Both the position numbers and the translations under genes were made by a program. Source: Actinomadura syzygii (GTDB taxonomy: Bacteria > Actinomycetota > Actinomycetes > Streptosporangiales > Streptosporangiaceae). From it: a stretch of DNA of 64,000 nucleotides. The notes under the pieces were generated by a model. It did no database searches, was not told the origin of the DNA, and was given only the letters and a program-made list of their open reading frames with translations. This document shows positions 43,593 through 51,526 of this stretch, piece by piece (position 1 is the first letter of the stretch; each line of letters opens with the position of its first letter). The stretch is taken from contig NZ_VSFF01000011.1 in the NCBI RefSeq assembly GCF_008085905.1, positions 124,001 through 188,000 of the forward strand. Reading direction: 5' to 3'.

Positions 43593-44297
43593 TCAGCGGC
43601 CGGAGCCGGGGCCGTCCCGGACGGGCGTCGTCCGGAAACGGTCCCGGCCCAGGCGCGCGCCGTCCACGTGGAGGTCGGCGCGGGCGCGGGTGCCGTCCGC
43701 GGCGAAGAACGCGGTCTCGCGGGCGGACCAGCGGTCCCAGGCGTCCGCGTACTCCGCGCCGTCGCGGTCGGCGGCGCGGGCCCGGCGCAGGTCGAGCGGC
43801 GCGTCGATCCAGATCCGGAACGCGGCGGGCGACCCCGCCCACGCGGCGCCGACGCCCTCCACGAGCAGGACGGGCGCGGCCGGGACCTCCTCCGCCGGGC
43901 CGTAGGCGCCGCGGCGCCAGTCGTAGCGGCGCAGCGCGCCGGGCCGTCCCGCCCCCACCGGGTCCAGGACGGCACGCCGCAGCGGCTCCCACCAGGTCAG
44001 CGGATCGGCGTCCCACGGGACGCGGAAGTCGTCCGACCGCACCACCGGCGCGCCGACAGTGCCCTCCGAGGGGGGACGACCCCCCGCGCCCCCCGGAGCG
44101 CCTCCGGCGCCGACCAGGACTTCGGCGAGCCGGTCGGCGAAGGTGGACTTGCCCGCGCCGCTCGGGCCGTCCACGGCGACCAGGCGGGACGGGCCGCAGG
44201 ACGGCGGCAGCGCGAGCAGCCGCGCGGCGAGCGCGGCGTAACTCGTCACGGGGCTCGTCGCGGGGCGGTTCGGCGCGTCGTCCGGCACGGACGGCAT
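43593..44297 (-). CDS. P-loop kinase of the uridine-kinase type
   Basis: 234 residues from ATG 44297. Walker A is VAVDGPSGAGKSTFADRLAE (residues 41-60). Then VVRSDDFRVPWD (acid of the Walker B-like region), LLVEGVGAAWAG, and IWIDAPLDLRRARAADRDG fit the uridine kinase-like P-loop family. The substrate (nucleoside or a small hydroxylated compound) is not known. Oddity: residues 62-78, directly after the first helix, read VGAGGAPGGAGGRPPSEG and are coded by a G-rich palindrome of the window-wide family that stays in frame. Divergent from the CaiB-like gene, 35 bp apart. Confidence 0.8.
   Translation of the reverse strand: MPSVPDDAPNRPATSPVTSYAALAARLLALPPSCGPSRLVAVDGPSGAGKSTFADRLAEVLVGAGGAPGGAGGRPPSEGTVGAPVVRSDDFRVPWDADPLTWWEPLRRAVLDPVGAGRPGALRRYDWRRGAYGPAEEVPAAPVLLVEGVGAAWAGSPAAFRIWIDAPLDLRRARAADRDGAEYADAWDRWSARETAFFAADGTRARADLHVDGARLGRDRFRTTPVRDGPGSGR
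44068..44096 (-). repeat. G-rich palindrome inside the P-loop kinase gene
   Basis: On the minus strand: CGGGGGGCGCGGGGGG-TCG-TCCCCCCTCGG. The GGGGGG/CCCCCC stem flanks TCGT. It has the same order of blocks as at 26.6, 57.4 and 63.5 kb and runs in the sense of the host gene. Confidence 0.75.
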
Positions 44298-44319
44298 ACT
44301 TCCAGGTGCCGGACCCCCG

Positions 44320-44326
44320 AAGGAGG
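44320..44326 (+). promoter_or_regulatory. Strong ribosome binding site deciding the TTG start of the CaiB-like gene
   Basis: AAGGAGG, 6 nt before TTG 44333. It argues against the GTG at 44306, which lies upstream of it. Confidence 0.7.
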
Positions 44327-44332
44327 ACGCCC

Positions 44333-45550
44333 TTGCCCGGACCGCTCGACGGCGTCGTGGTCGTCGACCTCAGCCGCGTCGTCGCCGGACCGCAGGCCAC
44401 CATGGCGCTCGCCGACCTCGGCGCCCGGGTGATCAAGGTCGAGCAGCCGGACGGCGGCGACGAGACGCGCGGCTGGGGCCCGCCGTTCGCGGGTGACGCG
44501 CAGGTCAGCACGTACTACCTGTCGATCAACCGGAACAAGGAGTCGATCGTCCTCGACCTGAAGTCGGACGGCGGGCGCGACGTGCTCGCCCGGCTCGTCC
44601 GGCACGCGGACGTGCTGGTGGAGAACTTCCGGCCGGGCGTCCTCGACCGGCTCGGCTTCCCGGTGGAGCGGCTGCACGGGCTGAACCCGCGGCTCGTCGT
44701 GCTGTCCATCACCGGGTTCGGGCACGACGGGCCGGACGGCGGGCGCCCCGGCTACGACGCGATCATGCAGGGCGAGGCGGGCGTCATGAGCGTGACCGGG
44801 CCGCCCGGCACGCCGAGCAAGGCCGGGCTGTCGATCGCCGACGTGCTCGCGGCGGGCAACGGCGTCGCCGGGGTCCTCGCCGCGCTCTACGAGCGGACCC
44901 GGACCGGGCGCGGCGCGGTCGTCCGCACGTCGCTGCTGGCGTCGGTCGTCGGCGCCCACATGTTCCAGGGGACGCGCTGGACGGTCGCGGGCGAGGTCCC
45001 CGAGTCGGTGGGCAACGACCACCCGTCCCTCGCCCCGTACGGGACGTTCCGCTGCGCCGACGGCCGGCTCCAGATCGGCGTCGCCAACCAGGGGCTGTGG
45101 CGCAGGTTCGCGCCGCTCGTCGGCCTCGACCCCGACGACCCGCGCTACGCGACCATTCCGGACCGGACGGCCCGGCGCGCCGAGCTGACCGCCGACATCG
45201 AGCGCGCCCTCGCGGAGGGCGCCCGCGACGCCTGGCTCGGACGGTTCGCCGAGGCGGGCGTCCCGGCCGGGGCGATCCGGACGATCGACGAGGTGTACGA
45301 GTCGCCGCAGACGCGCTCGCAGGGCCTCGTCGTCGAGGTCGACCATCCGCAGCTCGGCCGGATCGAGCTGCCGGGCCCGCCGCTGCGGTTCGACGGCGCG
45401 CCGCCGCGCGGTCACACCGCGCCGCCGCTGCTCGGCGAGCACACCGGCGCCGTCCTGGCCTGGCTGGACGAACAAGACACGCGCGAACAAGACCTGCACG
45501 AACAGGACACGTACGAACAGGACACGCACGAACGGGAGAGGGGCGAATGA
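44333..45550 (+). CDS. CaiB/BaiF-family (class III) CoA-transferase
   Basis: 405 residues from TTG 44333. N terminus GPLDGVVVVDLSRVVAGPQATMALADLGARVIKVE (quoted in part: LDGVVVVDLSRVVAGP) is classical. Further blocks: NRNKESIVLDLKSDGGR, ADVLVENFRPGVLDRLG, the aspartate in RPGYDAIMQGEAGVMSVTG that carries the acyl/CoA intermediate, and SLLASVVGAHMFQGTRW. It transfers CoA between a donor acyl-CoA and an acid acceptor. Coupled to a MatB-like acyl-CoA synthetase that follows. The C terminus EQDTR-EQDLH-EQDTY-EQDTH-ERERGE comes from four 15-bp repeats and lies beyond the family end. Confidence 0.92.
   Translation: MPGPLDGVVVVDLSRVVAGPQATMALADLGARVIKVEQPDGGDETRGWGPPFAGDAQVSTYYLSINRNKESIVLDLKSDGGRDVLARLVRHADVLVENFRPGVLDRLGFPVERLHGLNPRLVVLSITGFGHDGPDGGRPGYDAIMQGEAGVMSVTGPPGTPSKAGLSIADVLAAGNGVAGVLAALYERTRTGRGAVVRTSLLASVVGAHMFQGTRWTVAGEVPESVGNDHPSLAPYGTFRCADGRLQIGVANQGLWRRFAPLVGLDPDDPRYATIPDRTARRAELTADIERALAEGARDAWLGRFAEAGVPAGAIRTIDEVYESPQTRSQGLVVEVDHPQLGRIELPGPPLRFDGAPPRGHTAPPLLGEHTGAVLAWLDEQDTREQDLHEQDTYEQDTHERERGE
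45470..45529 (+). repeat. 15-bp tandem repeat, 4 copies, at the CaiB-like gene 3' end
   Basis: Units at 45470, 45485, 45500 and 45515 follow GAACA(A/G)GAC(A/C)(C/T)G(C/T)(A/G)C. They code EQD-type pentapeptides and end 21 bp before the stop. Confidence 0.92.
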
Positions 45551-46965
45551 TGGACCTGCTCGGCACCCCGGGGGACGCGGGCGGCGGGCCGGTGCGCGTC
45601 GCCGGACGCGAGCTGCCGCGCGACGAGCTGTTCGACCGGGCGTCGGCGGTCGCCGCCGAGATCCGGGGCGCGGACGCCGTCGCCGTGCACGCCACGGCGT
45701 CACTGGAGACGGTCGTCGCGGTCGTCGGCGGGATGCTGGCGGGCGTGCCCGTCGTCCCGGTCCCGCCGGACTCCGGGCCCGCCGAGCGCGCCCACATCCT
45801 CGGCGACTCCGGCGCGAGCCTGCTCCTCGCCGCCTCCGGCGCCGAGCGGGCGGAGGGCGAACCGCCGCTGGTCCCGGTCGACGCGCTGCCGCGCGGCGGC
45901 GGCGCCCCGGCGGCCGGCGTCCCCGCCGACGCGACCGCGCTGATCCTCTACACCAGCGGGACGACCGGCGCCCCGAAGGGCGTGCTGATCTCGCGGAGCG
46001 CGATCGCCGCCGGGCTGGACGGGCTCGCCGACGCCTGGGCGTGGACGCCGGACGACGTGCTCGTCCACGGGCTGCCGCTGTTCCACGTGCACGGGCTCGT
46101 CCTCGGCGTGCTCGGGGCGCTGCGCGTCGGGTCGCGGCTCGTCCACACGGGGCGGCCGAGGCCCGAGCTGTACGCGGCGGCGGCCGAGGGCGACGGCGGC
46201 AGCCTGTTCTTCGGCGTCCCCACGGTCTGGTCGCGGACGGCGGCCGACCCGTCCGCCGCGCGGGCCCTGCGCGGCGCCCGGCTGCTCGTGTCGGGCAGCG
46301 CGCCGCTCCCGGTCCCGGTCTTCGAGCGGCTCGCGGAGCTGACCGGTCACCGCCCGGTCGAGCGCTACGGGATGACCGAGACGCTCATCACGGTCAGCGC
46401 GCGCGCCGACGGCGACCGGCGTCCCGGATACGTCGGCACGCCGCTGCCCGGCGTCCGGACGCGGCTCGCCGCCGAGGACGGCTCCCCGGCCCCGCTCGAC
46501 GGCGAGACGCCCGGTGAGCTGCACGTCCGCGCTCCGCTGCTGTTCAAGGGGTACCTGAACCGTCCCGACGCGACCGCGAAGTCGTTCACCGCGGACGGCT
46601 GGTTCCGCACCGGCGACATCGCCGCCGTGGGCCCGGACGGCTGGCACCGCATCGTCGGCCGCGCGTCCACCGACCTGATCAAGAGCGGCGGCTACCGCAT
46701 CGGCGCGGGCGAGATCGAGAACGCGCTGCTCGCGCATCCCGGCGTGCGGGAGGCGGCCGTCGTCGGCACCCCGCACGACGACCTCGGCGAGCAGGTCACC
46801 GCGTACGTGGTGGCGGACGGGGTCGCGGCGCGCGAGCTGACCGACTTCGTCGCCGGGCGGCTGTCGGTCCACAAGCGCCCGCGCGTGGTGCACCTGGTCG
46901 AGGCGCTGCCGCGCAACGCGATGGGCAAGGTCGTGAAGACCCGCCTCACCGAGATCACGCCCTAG
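45547..46965 (+). CDS. Acyl-CoA synthetase, malonyl-CoA synthetase (MatB)-like
   Basis: 472 residues from ATG 45547, overlapping the CaiB-like stop; the next codon is also ATG. ANL-family motifs: ILYTSGTTGAPKGVLISRS (P-loop, about 133-151), ERYGMTETLITVSARADGDRRPGYVG, GWFRTGDIAAVGPDG, RIVGRASTDLIKSGGYRIGAGEIENALL (in part), and the acyl-adenylate Lys in RNAMGKVVKTRL. The blocks HVHGLVLGVLGALR, LFFGVPTVWSRTA and SGSAPLPVPVFERLAELTG closely resemble Streptomyces MatB, so malonate or methylmalonate is the likely acid. With the CoA-transferase it could supply extender units or recycle C3 diacids. Ends 4 bp inside the convergent tetR gene. Confidence 0.85.
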   Translation: MMDLLGTPGDAGGGPVRVAGRELPRDELFDRASAVAAEIRGADAVAVHATASLETVVAVVGGMLAGVPVVPVPPDSGPAERAHILGDSGASLLLAASGAERAEGEPPLVPVDALPRGGGAPAAGVPADATALILYTSGTTGAPKGVLISRSAIAAGLDGLADAWAWTPDDVLVHGLPLFHVHGLVLGVLGALRVGSRLVHTGRPRPELYAAAAEGDGGSLFFGVPTVWSRTAADPSAARALRGARLLVSGSAPLPVPVFERLAELTGHRPVERYGMTETLITVSARADGDRRPGYVGTPLPGVRTRLAAEDGSPAPLDGETPGELHVRAPLLFKGYLNRPDATAKSFTADGWFRTGDIAAVGPDGWHRIVGRASTDLIKSGGYRIGAGEIENALLAHPGVREAAVVGTPHDDLGEQVTAYVVADGVAARELTDFVAGRLSVHKRPRVVHLVEALPRNAMGKVVKTRLTEITP

Positions 46966-47537
46966 GGGAGCAGCTCCGCCAGCACCGGGCGGACCAGGTC
47001 GCGGGCGTCCGACTCCGGCGGGGACGGGCCGTCCGCGCCCACGGAGTAGTAGCGCAGGAACCCCTGCTGGAAGCACGCGCCCATGAGCAGCGCCGCCACC
47101 GCCCGCGTGTCAGCGGCGGCGGCGATCCGGCCGAGGCCGCGCTCGGCGTCCAGGTACCGGGTCAGCGCGGCGACCGGCTCGTGCGGACCCGCGTCGTACT
47201 TGCGCAGCGCCTCCCTGGACGCCGCCATCAGCCGTGGCTGCGCCGCCATCGACGCCATCATCGGGAAGCTCTGCTGGTAGAAGTACACGCCGCCCAGCAC
47301 CACGGCCACGAGGTTCGCCTCCACGGTGCCCTCGCCCGGCACGCCCTTGGACACGAAGGCGGGCATCCGCTCCCGCAGGACGAGCAGCATCAGCTCCTCC
47401 TTGTCGCGGAAGTGCTTGTAGAGCAGGGCCTCGGAGTAGCCCGCGGCCTTCGCGATCTCCTTCGTGGTGGCGCGGGCGACGCCGTGCCGCCGCATGATGT
47501 CGGCCGCCGCGTCCAGGATCCGCTCCCGCGCGCTCAA
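46962..47537 (-). CDS. TetR-family transcriptional regulator
   Basis: 191 residues from TTG 47537 with GGGGGCG upstream. The DNA-binding domain reads ARERILDAAADIMRRHGVAR, ATTKEIAKAAGYSEALLYKHFRDKEEL (in part). The C-terminal ligand domain (60-191) is helical with QSFPMMASMAAQPRLM. It is divergent from the NmrA-like gene across two operator-like palindromes, so it most likely represses itself and that gene. It is tail-to-tail with the acyl-CoA synthetase and probably not its regulator. Confidence 0.9.
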   Translation of the reverse strand: MSARERILDAAADIMRRHGVARATTKEIAKAAGYSEALLYKHFRDKEELMLLVLRERMPAFVSKGVPGEGTVEANLVAVVLGGVYFYQQSFPMMASMAAQPRLMAASREALRKYDAGPHEPVAALTRYLDAERGLGRIAAAADTRAVAALLMGACFQQGFLRYYSVGADGPSPPESDARDLVRPVLAELLP

Positions 47538-47556
47538 TGAACCGCCCCCTTGACAG

Positions 47557-47602
47557 GTGAGTGAACGCTTACCACTCTAGGGGTTAGTAAGTATTCACTC
47601 AC
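47557..47602. promoter_or_regulatory. Double TetR-type operator
   Basis: GTGAGTGAACGCTTAC (47557-47572) and GTAAGTATTCACTCAC (47587-47602) are inverted copies of each other with 2 mismatches in 16 bp. Each arm is itself part of a smaller palindrome: GAGTG-AACGCTTAC-CACTC (47560-47578) and AGT-AAGTATTC-ACT (47586-47599). It lies between the tetR start and the NmrA-like gene. Confidence 0.75.
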
Positions 47603-47627
47603 TCTCTTCGGGAAGGGAAGACCTCCG

Positions 47628-48281
47628 ATGAAGCTCACGATCTTCGGCGCGAGCGGGCGGACCGGCCTGCACGCCGTCCGGCGGGCGCTGGCCGCCGGGC
47701 ACGAAACGACCGCCGTCGTCCGCGACCCGGCCGCGCTGCCCGCCGACCTGCGGGACGGCGCGAGCCGCGGCCTCGCCGTCGTCCAGGCCGACGCCATGGA
47801 CCCGGCCGCGATCGAGGGCGCGGTCAAGGGCCGCGACGCCGTCATCACCGCGATCGGCTCCCGCGAGGGACGCCGCCCGACCACCGTCTGCGCGGACAGC
47901 ACCCGCGCCGTCCTCGCCGCCATGCGCGCCACCGGCGCGGAGCGGTTCCTGCTGACCAGCGCCGCCGGGCTGGACGCCGGGCCGGGCGACGACCCGCTGA
48001 CCCGGTTCGTCGCGAAGCCGCTCGTCCTGCAGCGGATCCTGAGGCACGCGTTCGACGACATGCGCGCCGCCGAGGAGGCCGTCCGCGCCTCCGGGCTGGC
48101 CTGGACGATCGTCCGCCCGCCGAGGCTCACCGACGGGCCCGGGAAGGGCCGGTACCGCAGCGCCGTCGACCGCAACGTCTTCGGCGGCCTGTCCATCGCG
48201 CGGGCCGACCTCGCCGTCGCGCTGATCGACCTCGCCGCCGACCCGGACGCCGCCGGGCACGTCGTCAGCGTCGCGGGCTGA
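47628..48281 (+). CDS. NAD(P)-binding protein, atypical SDR (NmrA-like)
   Basis: 217 residues, ATG 47628 with GGGAAGGGAAG upstream. Rossmann motif LTIFGASGRTGLHAVRRAL (residues 3-21, GxxGxxG). Then TAVVRDP, DAVITAIGSREGRRPTT, and RFLLTSAAGLDAGPGDDP, with a late ASGLAWTIVRPPRLTDGPG. This is the NAD(P)H-binding sugar epimerase/NmrA group, often redox sensors or quinone/flavin reductases. The classical YxxxK pair is not evident. Controlled in all likelihood by the divergent TetR regulator. Confidence 0.9.
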   Translation: MKLTIFGASGRTGLHAVRRALAAGHETTAVVRDPAALPADLRDGASRGLAVVQADAMDPAAIEGAVKGRDAVITAIGSREGRRPTTVCADSTRAVLAAMRATGAERFLLTSAAGLDAGPGDDPLTRFVAKPLVLQRILRHAFDDMRAAEEAVRASGLAWTIVRPPRLTDGPGKGRYRSAVDRNVFGGLSIARADLAVALIDLAADPDAAGHVVSVAG

Positions 48282-48360
48282 GCCGTCCGACCCGGGCCGC
48301 ATGACACCTGTCACGCCGATCCGCTGACACCCGCCCCTACCGGACGTCCGCGCCGCTCGC

Positions 48361-48393
48361 GAGGATGGGGGCATGAGAGGTGCCAGGACATGA
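48361..48393 (+). promoter_or_regulatory. Possible leaderless upstream mini-ORF coupled to the histidine kinase
   Basis: GAGGAT (48361-48366) stands 6 nt before ATG 48373, which opens a 6-codon frame (MRGART) ending in TGA at 48391-48393. That stop overlaps the histidine kinase ATG at 48390 as ATGA. This would allow reinitiation into the kinase gene. Based on spacing only. Confidence 0.35.
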
Positions 48394-49691
48394 CGGTCGC
48401 GACCACGGCCGACCTCGAAGAACGCGCCACCCGGCGGCTGGAGCGCTACCGGCGGGTGACGTACCGGTCGTTCCTGCTCGCCGCGCTCGGGTTCGTCGCG
48501 CCGAGCCTGGCCGGGCTGGAGTTCGCCTACAAGGACGGGAACCTCGCCGCGCCCCTCGTCCCGGTCGGGGCGGTGGGGCTCGGACTGCTCTGCTGGTGCT
48601 ACGCGCGGCTCGTCCGGGCGGGCCTCGGCGGCGGCGCGACCCGGCGCGACCTCGTCCTCAGCGGCGCCGTCGCGGCCGCGATGAGCCTGCTTCTCCTCGC
48701 CCATCCGCTGTTCAGCGTCGGCCCGGTGTTCTGGCTGTCGGCGGTGGTGCTGTCCCCGATGAGCCGGCGGCGGATCGCCGTCCTGTGCGTCGCCACCGGG
48801 ACGGTCTGCGGCGTGGTCGCCGCCGTCGCCTCCGGCCGCCTCTACCCGGGCGGGCACCTCCCCTGGTACGGGATCCTGCCGTTCACGACCGCGCTGTACA
48901 CCGGGGTCTGCGGGCTCGTCGCGTTCGTCAACCGGTACCAGCGCCGCATGTGGGACCTGCACCAGGAGACCCACGACGCGCGGGACGCCCTCGCCCGCCT
49001 CGCCGTCACCGAGGAGCGGCTCCGGTTCTCCCGCGACCTGCACGACCTCCTCGGCCACAGCCTGTCGCTGATCGCGGTGAAGAGCGAGCTGGCGATGCGG
49101 CTCGCGGCCGCCGACCCGGAGCGGGCGGGCGCGGAGATGGCCGACGTGCGGCACGCCGCCCGGGAGGCGCTCCGCGAGGTGCGGGCCGCCGTCCACGGGT
49201 ACCGCGCCGTCGAGCTGGACGTCGAGCTGGCGGGCGTCCGCGCCGTGCTGGACGCCGCCGGGATCCGCTGCACGGTCGAGGGCCTCGCCGGACGCGCCGC
49301 GTCCGACCGCGCGGACGGCCCCGCCGCCGGGCTGCCGCCCGAGGTGCGGACGGTGCTGGCCTGGGTGGTCCGGGAGGGCGCCACCAACGTGATCAAGCAC
49401 AGCGAGGCGCGGCGGTGCGTCGTCACGCTCAGCTCCTGCGGCGGGTCCGTCGCGCTGGAGATGCGCAACGACGGCGTCCGCGCCGGGGACGGCCCGCCGG
49501 GCTCGGGCCTCACCGGGCTGGCGGAGCGGCTCGCCGTCCTCGACGGCGAGGTCACCGCGGGCCCGGACGGCCGCGACGGGTTCCTGCTGCGCGCCGTCGT
49601 CCCGCTCCCCGGCCCGGCCGACGACGCCCCCGGTGAAGACGACGCCCCCGGTGGACAGGCGCCCGAGGCCGCCGCCGGGAGGACCGCGTGA
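48390..49691 (+). CDS. Sensor histidine kinase (DesK/NarX-type, HisKA_3)
   Basis: 433 residues. The N terminus holds about five membrane helices (residues 28-170) and no large extracellular domain, as in DesK-type membrane-state sensors. The H-box is RFSRDLHDLLGHSLSLIAVK (about 211-230, phospho-His in DLHD). The ATPase shows REGATNVIKHSEARRC (N-box), EMRNDGVRAGDG and GSGLTGLAERLAVLDG (G-boxes). The last 25 residues contain DDAPGE-DDAPGG from an 18-bp repeat. Paired with the response regulator by a 4-bp overlap. The ABC transporter that often accompanies DesKR pairs is absent. Confidence 0.93.
   Translation: MTVATTADLEERATRRLERYRRVTYRSFLLAALGFVAPSLAGLEFAYKDGNLAAPLVPVGAVGLGLLCWCYARLVRAGLGGGATRRDLVLSGAVAAAMSLLLLAHPLFSVGPVFWLSAVVLSPMSRRRIAVLCVATGTVCGVVAAVASGRLYPGGHLPWYGILPFTTALYTGVCGLVAFVNRYQRRMWDLHQETHDARDALARLAVTEERLRFSRDLHDLLGHSLSLIAVKSELAMRLAAADPERAGAEMADVRHAAREALREVRAAVHGYRAVELDVELAGVRAVLDAAGIRCTVEGLAGRAASDRADGPAAGLPPEVRTVLAWVVREGATNVIKHSEARRCVVTLSSCGGSVALEMRNDGVRAGDGPPGSGLTGLAERLAVLDGEVTAGPDGRDGFLLRAVVPLPGPADDAPGEDDAPGGQAPEAAAGRTA
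49620..49655 (+). repeat. 18-bp tandem repeat, 2 copies, near the histidine kinase 3' end
   Basis: GACGACGCCCCCGGTG(AA/GA) at 49620 and 49638, differing in one base. Codes DDAPGE/DDAPGG after the ATPase domain. Confidence 0.85.
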
Positions 49692-50293
49692 TCCGCGTCC
49701 TGCTGGCCGACGACGAGCACCTCATCCGGGGCGCCGTCGCCGCGCTGCTCGGCCTGGAACCCGACCTGGAGGTCGTCGCCGAGGTCGGACGCGGGGACGA
49801 GGTCGCCGCCGCCGTCGCCGCGCACGACCCGGACGTCGCCGTCCTCGACATCGAGATGCCCGGCGCGGACGGGCTCGCCGTCGCCGAGGACCTCGCCGCG
49901 TCCGGCGCGCGCTGCGCGGTCTGCATCCTGACCAGCTTCGGCCGTCCCGGCTACCTGCGCCGCGCGATGGCCGCCGGGGTCCGCGGCTTCGTCGCGAAGG
50001 ACGCCCCGACGCAGGAGCTGGCCGCCGCGATCCGCAAGGTCCACGGCGGCGGCCGCTACCTGGACGCCGACCTCGCCGCGGGCGCGATGGCCGCGGGCGA
50101 CAACCCGCTCTCCGAACGCGAGCGCGAGGTCCTGCGGCTGACCGGCACGGGCGCCGAGACGGCCCGCATCGCCGCGCTGCTGCACCTGTCGGAGGGGACC
50201 GTCCGCAACTACCTGTCCACCGCCATGGCCAAGCTCGGCGCCCCGACCCGCGTCGCCGCCGCCCGCGCCGCCCACGACATGGGCTGGATCTGA
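49688..50293 (+). CDS. LuxR/NarL-type response regulator (DesR-like)
   Basis: 201 residues, GTG 49688 overlapping the kinase stop. The receiver domain has acid pocket DDE (residues 8-10), phospho-acceptor Asp54 in AVLDIEMPGADG, Thr/Ser in ILTSFGRPGYL and Lys in FVAKDAPTQEL. The C-terminal HTH is LSEREREVLRLTGTGAETARIAALLHLSEGTVRNYLST (in part: SEREREVLRLTG). Output of the adjacent histidine kinase. Targets unknown; no inverted repeat was noticed in front of the kinase gene. Confidence 0.95.
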   Translation: MIRVLLADDEHLIRGAVAALLGLEPDLEVVAEVGRGDEVAAAVAAHDPDVAVLDIEMPGADGLAVAEDLAASGARCAVCILTSFGRPGYLRRAMAAGVRGFVAKDAPTQELAAAIRKVHGGGRYLDADLAAGAMAAGDNPLSEREREVLRLTGTGAETARIAALLHLSEGTVRNYLSTAMAKLGAPTRVAAARAAHDMGWI

Positions 50294-50302
50294 CCCCGCC
50301 GC

Positions 50303-50308
50303 TACTCT
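50303..50308 (+). promoter_or_regulatory. -10 box of a leaderless promoter for the aminotransferase
   Basis: TACTCT, 7 nt before GTG 50316. Confidence 0.5.
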
Positions 50309-50315
50309 GGTCGGC

Positions 50316-51479
50316 GTGGGTGAGCCTCTCGTAGCGCGCATGCAGGGATTCGGCGAGACGATCTTCGCGGAGATGTCCGCGCTGGCGGTTTCGACGGAGT
50401 CGATCAACCTGGGCCAGGGCTTCCCGGACACCGACGGCCCGCAGGCCATGCTGGACGTGGCGGTCGAGGCGATCCGGACCGGCCTGAACCAGTACCCGCC
50501 GGGTCCCGGCCTGCCGGAGCTGAGGGAGGCGGTGGCCGCGCAGCGGCTCGACCGGTACGGGCTGTCGTACGACCCGGCCGGCGAGGTGTTCGCGACCGTC
50601 GGGGCGACCGAGGGGATCGCCTCGGCGGTGCTGGCGCTCGCCGGGCCCGGCGACGAGGTCGTCGTGTTCGAGCCCTACTACGACTCCTACGCCGCCGTGA
50701 TCGCGCTCGCCGGGGCGCGGCGCCGGGCGGTCACGCTCCGCCCGGTGGACGGGCGCTTCACCTTCGACCCCGACGAGCTGCGCGCCGCCGTCGGGCCGAG
50801 CACCAGGGCGATCCTGGTGAACTCGCCGCACAACCCGTCCGGCACCGTGTTCACCCGCGCGGAGCTGGAGGTCATCGCGGACGTCTGCCGCGAGCACGAC
50901 CTCGTCGCGATCACCGACGAGGTGTACGAGTACCTGACGTTCGACGACGCCGAGCACGTCCCGCTCGCGACGCTCGACGGGATGCGCGAGCGGACGGTGT
51001 CGGTGTCGTCGGCGGGCAAGACGTTCTCCGCCACCGGCTGGAAGACGGGATGGGTGACCGCGCCCGCGCCGTACGTGCGGGCCGTCCAGACGGTGAAGCA
51101 GTTCCTCACCTTCACGGCCAGCGCCCCTTACCAGCGGGCCGCCGCGTACGCGCTCGGCAACGAGACCCCGTGGGTCGAGGAGCTGCGCAAGGGGCTGCAG
51201 GGCAAGCGCGACCGGCTGATCGCCGGGCTGGAGGCGGCCGGGTTCGTCACCTATCGGCCGCAGGGGACGTACTTCGTCCAGGCCGACATCCGGCCGCTGG
51301 GCTTCACCGACGGCATGGAGCTGGCCCGCGCGCTTCCGGCGAAGGCGGGCGTCGTCGCCGTCCCCACACAGGTGTTCTACGACGACGCGGAGGCGGGGGC
51401 GCACTTCGTCCGCTTCGCGTTCTGCAAGCGGGACGAGGTGATCGACGAGGCCGTCGAGCGCCTCGCCCGGCTGCGCTGA
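50316..51479 (+). CDS. Class I/II PLP-dependent aminotransferase (DapC/YbdL-like)
   Basis: 387 residues from GTG 50316, leaderless. Family blocks: INLGQGFPDTDGPQAMLD, LNQYPPGPGLPELREAVA, VFEPYYDSYAAVIAL, LVNSPHNPSGTVFTR (PLP-contacting Asn), AITDEVYEYLTFD (Asp and Tyr) and the Schiff-base Lys235 in SSAGKTFSATGWKTGW. Annotated relatives are N-succinyldiaminopimelate aminotransferase of lysine synthesis, methionine/kynurenine aminotransferases and C-S lyases. Which of these applies is not decidable by eye. It stands alone between a two-component system and the barbiturase-like gene. Confidence 0.93.
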   Translation: MGEPLVARMQGFGETIFAEMSALAVSTESINLGQGFPDTDGPQAMLDVAVEAIRTGLNQYPPGPGLPELREAVAAQRLDRYGLSYDPAGEVFATVGATEGIASAVLALAGPGDEVVVFEPYYDSYAAVIALAGARRRAVTLRPVDGRFTFDPDELRAAVGPSTRAILVNSPHNPSGTVFTRAELEVIADVCREHDLVAITDEVYEYLTFDDAEHVPLATLDGMRERTVSVSSAGKTFSATGWKTGWVTAPAPYVRAVQTVKQFLTFTASAPYQRAAAYALGNETPWVEELRKGLQGKRDRLIAGLEAAGFVTYRPQGTYFVQADIRPLGFTDGMELARALPAKAGVVAVPTQVFYDDAEAGAHFVRFAFCKRDEVIDEAVERLARLR

Positions 51480-51526
51480 CCCGCGAGCCGGGACAGGGAT
51501 GACGAACTGCGGTTGAGGAGCGTGCC

